Made by a program: the position numbers and the translations under genes. Below are positions 31,023 through 35,292 of a DNA stretch of 35,292 nt, in pieces. Each line of letters begins with the position of its first letter. Within the stretch, counting starts at the first letter, position 1. Location of the stretch: NCBI GenBank assembly GCA_017539385.1, contig JAFYHC010000049.1, positions 1 through 35,292 of the forward strand, given 5' to 3'. The DNA is from Solobacterium sp. (GTDB taxonomy: Bacteria > Bacillota_I > Bacilli_A > Erysipelotrichales > Erysipelotrichaceae). The notes beneath the pieces were generated by a model that worked only from the letters and a program-made list of their open reading frames with translations, ran no database searches and was not told where the DNA came from.

Positions 31023-34000
31023 ATGCCGAGAGATCATTCGATCCGCAAAGTACTGGTGATCGGCTCCGGTCCGATCGTGATCGGACAGGCAGCGGAATTT
31101 GATTACGCCGGTGCCCAGGCATGCGGTGTTTTAAAAGCAGAAGGCATTGATGTCGTACTGGCAAATTCCAATCCGGCTACGATCATGACCGATAAGCATC
31201 TGGCAGATGAGATCTATCTGGAACCGCTCAATGAAATGACCCTGAAGCGGATCATCGAAAAAGAGCGCCCGGATTCTCTGTTAGCCGGATTGGGCGGTCA
31301 GACTGGTCTGACGCTGGCGTTGCAATTGAGCAAAGACGGCTGGCTGAGCGAACATGGCGTACGGCTGATCGGCTCCAATATTGAAGCCATTGACCGGGCA
31401 GAAGACCGTGATCTCTTCCGTCAGGCAATGGAAAAGATCCATCAGCCGGTCGTGCCAAGCGGAATCGCGCATACGGTGGAAGAAGCGCTTGCGGCGGCAG
31501 AAACGATCGGCTATCCGGTCATTGTGCGGCCGGCATTTACCCTCGGCGGCAGCGGCGGGGGAATTGCGGAAAATGTAGAAGAACTGAAAGAGACCGCAAA
31601 GAGCGGTCTGGACCAGTCTCCCATCACCCAGGTACTGATAGAAAAATCCATTGCCGGCTGGAAAGAAATCGAATTTGAAACGATGCGGGATGCGAAGGGG
31701 AATACCATCGCTGTCTGCTCGATGGAAAACGTCGACCCGGTCGGTATACATACCGGTGACTCCGTGGTCGTTTCACCCTGTCTGACACTGGCAGACAAGG
31801 AATTCCAGATGCTGCGGAAAGCATCGCTGGATATTATTTCCGAACTGGAGATCGTGGGCGGATGCAATGTCCAATTGGCGCTGGATCCGGACAGTTTTGA
31901 ATATGCGGTCATTGAAGTCAATCCGCGTGTTTCCCGCTCCAGTGCGCTGGCATCCAAGGCAACCGGCTATCCAATTGCCAAAGTCACGACAAAAATCGCA
32001 CTTGGCTATTCGCTGGATGAGATCATCAATGAAGTGACCGGTGCGACATGTGCGTGTTTTGAACCGGCACTGGATTATGTTGTCGTCAAATTCCCGAAGT
32101 GGCCGTTTGATAAGTTTGCATCCCTGACACGGACACTGGGCACCCAGATGAAAGCAACCGGGGAAGTGATGGCCATCGGCACATCGTTTGAAGCTGCGCT
32201 TCTGAAAGCAGTGCGCGGTGCGGAGATCGGCATGGATACGCTGGATCTTGCATCGCTGCACGATACCGATGTCAGAGGTCTTCTGCACATACGGGATGAT
32301 CAGCGGCTGTTCCGCATCTTTGCGGCAATGAAACAGGGCGTTTCCGTGGAAGAGATCCATGCGGTTACCAAGATCGATGCGTGGTTTCTGCATCGGATAC
32401 GCAGCCTTGTGCTGTATGAGGAAAGCATACGCCATGGCATAAATGATGATCTGTATCGGGAAGGAAAACGGCTTGGCTATACCGATGCGGCACTGGCACG
32501 GATCAGCGGACAGGCGGTGCCGTCCATGTCTCTTTCCTATAAGATGGTCGATACGTGTGCCGCAGAGTTTGCGGCTGCGACGCCGTATTTCTATTCGACG
32601 GCAGATGCACATTGCGAAGCACGCACACTGCAGCGCAGCGGCAAAGATGTCATTGTCGTACTTGGATCGGGACCGATCCGGATCGGACAGGGCATCGAGT
32701 TTGACTATTCTTCGGTGCACTGCGTCTGGACACTGCGGCAGATGGGCTATGATGTCGTGATCATAAACAACAACCCGGAAACGGTATCCACAGACTTTGA
32801 TACTGCAGACCGGCTGTATTTTGAACCATTGTGCGAAGAAGATGTCTGGAATATCCTGCAGGTGGAAAAGCCGGTGGGCGTTGTCGTGGCATTCGGCGGA
32901 CAGACTGCCATCCGGCTGACAAAGTTCCTGGCAGAAAAGGGCGTGAGGATCCTTGGCACATCTGCAGAAAGCATTGATCTGGCAGAAGACCGTGAACGCT
33001 TTGATGCACTGCTGGAATCCATGCAGGTGCGCCGTCCGAAAGGGGCAGCGGTACGCACGATGGAAGAAGCGATGGAAGCGGCGGATGCACTGGGCTATCC
33101 GGTGTTATTGCGGCCATCGTATGTCATCGGCGGACAGAACATGACCATTGCACATGAAGCAGCCGATACCGAAGAATACATGGGCAGGATCCTGGCGCAG
33201 GGCATCGATAATCCGGTGCTCATTGACCAGTATCTGCCAGGCACGGAACTGGAAGTGGATGTCATATCCGACGGCACGGATGTATTGATTCCCGGCATCA
33301 TGGAACATATTGAGCGGGCAGGTGTACATTCCGGAGATTCCATCGCCGTCTATCCGCCCTACAACCTGAATGACAAAGACCGGCAGCGTGTGGTGGAGGT
33401 ATCCACCCGGCTGGCACTGGCCATGAAAACAAAGGGACTGGTCAATATCCAGTATCTGATCTATGGCGGTGAACTGTATGTGATCGAAGTCAATCCACGT
33501 GCATCGCGTACGATTCCGTATATCTCCAAAGTCACGGATGTGCCCATGGTGGATATCGCCTCGAGAGTGATGCTGGATGAAACACTGGCATCGATCGGAT
33601 GCGGTACGGGACTGGTGAGGGAACCGGCGTATAAATGCGTCAAGGTGCCGGTATTCTCCTTTGAAAAACTGAGCGATGCCAATTCGATCCTTGGGCCGGA
33701 AATGAAATCGACCGGAGAAGTCCTGGGTATTGGCAGAACACTGCCGGAAGCGATGTTCAAGGGACTGACGGCAGCCGGATTCCGGATCCCGGATTTCCAC
33801 GGCGAACAGGAAAACGGGGTATTGATCAGTGTGGAAACACATGACTATCCGGATATCCTGGATACGGCAAAGAAACTGTATGATCTCGGCATGAAGCTGT
33901 ATGCCACAAGCGGCACCGCCGAAGCAATTGCACACATGGGCATCTCGGTGCAGGCAGTCTGCAATGCGGCGGAAGGGGATGACATCCTGCATCTGATGGA

Positions 34001-35039
34001 GGAAGGCCATCTCAGCTACATCATTTATACCGGTGCGGTAAAAGATGCCACGATGGGGGACTATACACTGCTGCATCAGAAGGCAATGCGCCTGAATATA
34101 CCGTGTCTCACCAGTGTGGATACAGCGGATGCACTGGCAGATATGATCGCCGGACGCTACCATGCGGATAATACCGAGCTGGTCGATATCGCCCACATGC
34201 GCAAAAAGCCGCAGACGATCGCATTTACCAAGATGCATGACTGCGGCAATGATTACATCTTTATCGAGAATTTCGACGGTGCAGTGACGGCGCCGGAGTC
34301 CCTTTGCGTGACGCTGTGCCGGCCGCATTTCGGCATCGGTGCAGACGGCATCGTGCTGATGGAAAAATCATCGGTCGCAGATGCAAAGATGCGCAGCTTC
34401 AACAAAGACGGCAGCGAAGGACGCATGGCCGGAAACAATCTGCGCTGTATCGGCAAATATCTCTATGATAAGGGAATCGTACGCAAAGAGACGATGACGA
34501 TCGAAACGGCGGAAAGCGTCCACACGGTGCGTGTCTACACCAATAATGGAAAAGTGGGTACGGTATCGGTGGATGTCGGTCCCGTGCAGTGGCATCCATC
34601 CGCCATCCCAATGCTCGCCGCAGGGGAAGAAGCAGTAAATATGCCATATGGCAAATACCGCATCACCTGTCTTTCCGTCGGAAATCCCCATTGTGTCATC
34701 TTTGACAAGGCAATTGACGGGATCAATCTGGAAACAGAGGGCAGTGCACTGGAATATGCAGAGATCTTCCCGGACCGGACAAATGTGGAATTTGTGCGTG
34801 TCGTAGATGCGTGCACACTGCGCATACGGGTGTGGGAGCGCTCCAATGGTGCAACGCTTGCATGCGGAACGGGTGCCTGTGCAGCAGCGGCTGCGGCCGT
34901 ACGGCTTGGCTATTGCGCAAAGGATACAGATATCAAAGTCAAACTGCCCGGAGGCGATATGATCGTACGGGTCAGTGATGATGGACTGACGCTGACAGGC
35001 GGTGCTTCGATCGTCTACAGCGGTGTCTTTGAACTGTGA
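31023..35039 (+). CDS. carB: Fusion of carbamoyl phosphate synthase large subunit and diaminopimelate epimerase (CarB-DapF)
   Basis: This 1338-aa single frame encodes two complete enzymes. Residues 1-1058 are CarB: first ATP-grasp half (GGSGGGIAENVEEL near 177), oligomerisation region, second ATP-grasp half (GGQNMTIAHEA near 704) and the MGS-like allosteric domain (from about 937, LYATSGTAEAIAHMGI). Residues 1059-1338, starting MRKKPQTIAFTKMHDCGNDY, are a full-length DapF with both catalytic cysteines: Cys1142 in GNNLRCIGK and Cys1281 in ATLACGTGAC. DapF converts LL- to meso-diaminopimelate for lysine and peptidoglycan. No stop, frameshift or linker lies at the junction, and the internal ATG (34197) has no Shine-Dalgarno, so a fused product is expected. 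A terminator follows. Confidence 0.95.
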   Translation: MPRDHSIRKVLVIGSGPIVIGQAAEFDYAGAQACGVLKAEGIDVVLANSNPATIMTDKHLADEIYLEPLNEMTLKRIIEKERPDSLLAGLGGQTGLTLALQLSKDGWLSEHGVRLIGSNIEAIDRAEDRDLFRQAMEKIHQPVVPSGIAHTVEEALAAAETIGYPVIVRPAFTLGGSGGGIAENVEELKETAKSGLDQSPITQVLIEKSIAGWKEIEFETMRDAKGNTIAVCSMENVDPVGIHTGDSVVVSPCLTLADKEFQMLRKASLDIISELEIVGGCNVQLALDPDSFEYAVIEVNPRVSRSSALASKATGYPIAKVTTKIALGYSLDEIINEVTGATCACFEPALDYVVVKFPKWPFDKFASLTRTLGTQMKATGEVMAIGTSFEAALLKAVRGAEIGMDTLDLASLHDTDVRGLLHIRDDQRLFRIFAAMKQGVSVEEIHAVTKIDAWFLHRIRSLVLYEESIRHGINDDLYREGKRLGYTDAALARISGQAVPSMSLSYKMVDTCAAEFAAATPYFYSTADAHCEARTLQRSGKDVIVVLGSGPIRIGQGIEFDYSSVHCVWTLRQMGYDVVIINNNPETVSTDFDTADRLYFEPLCEEDVWNILQVEKPVGVVVAFGGQTAIRLTKFLAEKGVRILGTSAESIDLAEDRERFDALLESMQVRRPKGAAVRTMEEAMEAADALGYPVLLRPSYVIGGQNMTIAHEAADTEEYMGRILAQGIDNPVLIDQYLPGTELEVDVISDGTDVLIPGIMEHIERAGVHSGDSIAVYPPYNLNDKDRQRVVEVSTRLALAMKTKGLVNIQYLIYGGELYVIEVNPRASRTIPYISKVTDVPMVDIASRVMLDETLASIGCGTGLVREPAYKCVKVPVFSFEKLSDANSILGPEMKSTGEVLGIGRTLPEAMFKGLTAAGFRIPDFHGEQENGVLISVETHDYPDILDTAKKLYDLGMKLYATSGTAEAIAHMGISVQAVCNAAEGDDILHLMEEGHLSYIIYTGAVKDATMGDYTLLHQKAMRLNIPCLTSVDTADALADMIAGRYHADNTELVDIAHMRKKPQTIAFTKMHDCGNDYIFIENFDGAVTAPESLCVTLCRPHFGIGADGIVLMEKSSVADAKMRSFNKDGSEGRMAGNNLRCIGKYLYDKGIVRKETMTIETAESVHTVRVYTNNGKVGTVSVDVGPVQWHPSAIPMLAAGEEAVNMPYGKYRITCLSVGNPHCVIFDKAIDGINLETEGSALEYAEIFPDRTNVEFVRVVDACTLRIRVWERSNGATLACGTGACAAAAAAVRLGYCAKDTDIKVKLPGGDMIVRVSDDGLTLTGGASIVYSGVFEL

Positions 35040-35048
35040 TACATCACA

Positions 35049-35082
35049 TGCCGGTGCAGAAAAGATCTGCATCGGCACTTTT
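35049..35082 (+). terminator. Intrinsic terminator of the arginine operon
   Basis: TGCCGGTGCAG (35049-35059) and CTGCATCGGCA (35067-35077) form an 11-bp stem with one G-T pair and a 7-base loop, followed by CTTTTC. Confidence 0.88.
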
Positions 35083-35169
35083 CTGGGCAAATGCAAAAAA
35101 ACACTCAATTCTTTGGGCATACCGGTTGAAATGATGCCTAAATAAATGTACTTCTAACAGTAAACAATT

Positions 35170-35198
35170 CTGTTGATAAAACTCAACAGGACTATAAT
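35170..35198 (+). promoter_or_regulatory. Promoter with an inverted repeat, driving the terminal RNA
   Basis: A perfect TATAAT lies at 35193-35198. CTGTTGA (35170-35176) and TCAACAG (35183-35189) form a 7-bp inverted repeat with a 6-base spacer just upstream, covering the -35/spacer region. TTGATA (35173-35178) is only 14 bases from the -10, too close for a standard promoter, so an activator or repressor site is plausible. Confidence 0.55.
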
Positions 35199-35204
35199 GA
35201 AATA

Positions 35205-35292
35205 GCCAAATATAGAAATACTTAAGCAGCTATCCAGCTCTATGTTTGGCGACATCTCCGGTTGGATGGCTGCTTAAGTAAGCGGAGATGTC
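35205..35292 (+). ncRNA. Structured RNA or attenuator leader of unknown class, truncated by the window end
   Basis: Downstream of the TATAAT box, 35219-35236 pairs with 35263-35280 over 18 bp (one G-T pair; arms begin TACTTAAGCAGC and TGGATGG). A second perfect 10-bp pairing joins GACATCTCCG (35251-35260) to CGGAGATGTC (35283-35292). The two helices interleave, and the connecting segments of two bases are too short for an 18-bp pseudoknot, so they are probably alternative folds of a switch or attenuator. I cannot match it to a known riboswitch class. The controlled gene is outside the window. A DNA-level inverted repeat of a mobile element is an alternative. Confidence 0.5.

Noticed and set aside
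34197..34199. Internal ATG as an independent dapF start
   Set aside because: No Shine-Dalgarno precedes it and there is no stop between the CarB and DapF parts. Low-level internal initiation cannot be excluded.
33105..34328. Minus-strand open frame of 407 codons opposite carB-dapF, and similar ones opposite larC, frlB and coaX
   Set aside because: Same shadow pattern: no Shine-Dalgarno, no recognisable domains, and the opposite strand holds well-identified enzymes.
35219..35292. Simultaneous H-type pseudoknot of both terminal helices
   Set aside because: The last connector is two bases and cannot span an 18-bp helix, so alternative folds are preferred.

Overview
The window looks like a chromosomal segment (about 50% GC by eye) of an anaerobic Bacillota, most likely an Erysipelotrichia relative. 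Support: strong AGGAGG-type ribosome binding sites, TATAAT promoters, a T-box riboswitch, a class III ribonucleotide reductase activase, KptA, a ferredoxin-tailed aldo/keto reductase, and dense ATGA-overlapping operons. It starts inside a tRNA-Lys gene and ends inside a structured RNA candidate, so both ends are truncated. The taxonomic call is inference from gene style only.

Layout. 1-140: tRNA-Lys(TTT, partial) and tRNA-Gly(TCC). 213-4095: a ROK sugar kinase with its own terminator, then a MmcQ/YjbR-EVE fusion, a MntP-like Mn efflux pump, a small unknown protein and a Cof-type HAD phosphatase. 4237-8850: a five-gene operon of YhcC-type radical SAM protein, KptA RNA 2'-phosphotransferase, FrlD-like sugar kinase, FrlB-like SIS deglycase and LarC with a very His-rich insert. 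8926-10356: a protein joining a PTS EIIB (Lac/Cel) domain to a degenerate ROK domain. 10404-10946 (minus): YfcE phosphodiesterase. 11021-13923: CoaBC, CoaX and a membrane-dipeptidase homologue. 13924-16301 (minus): a nucleotidyltransferase, NrdG and an unknown protein. 16368-17036: Maf and tRNA-Thr(GGT). 17176-21663: an MFS carrier, an aldo/keto reductase, a second MFS carrier and a methyltransferase.

21664-35039 is a large arginine operon. A promoter at 21809-21836 reads into a T-box leader whose apparent specifier is CGU (Arg). This is followed by an unlisted 21-codon Arg-rich leader ORF with a good Shine-Dalgarno, then argG-argH-argC-argJ-argB-argD-argF-carA-carB, mostly translationally coupled. 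Together these genes convert glutamate (through acetylated intermediates recycled by ArgJ) and carbamoyl phosphate into arginine. The last gene is a single ORF joining full-length CarB to full-length diaminopimelate epimerase (DapF), which places a lysine/peptidoglycan enzyme at the end of an arginine-controlled transcript.

35040-35292 holds the operon terminator, then a new promoter with an inverted repeat, then an RNA with two long, mutually exclusive helices running to the edge of the window.

Most notable items: the CarB-DapF fusion, the EIIB-ROK fusion, the double (T-box plus Arg-rich leader ORF) control of argG, and the terminal switch-like RNA. No CRISPR array, insertion sequence or prophage gene was seen.
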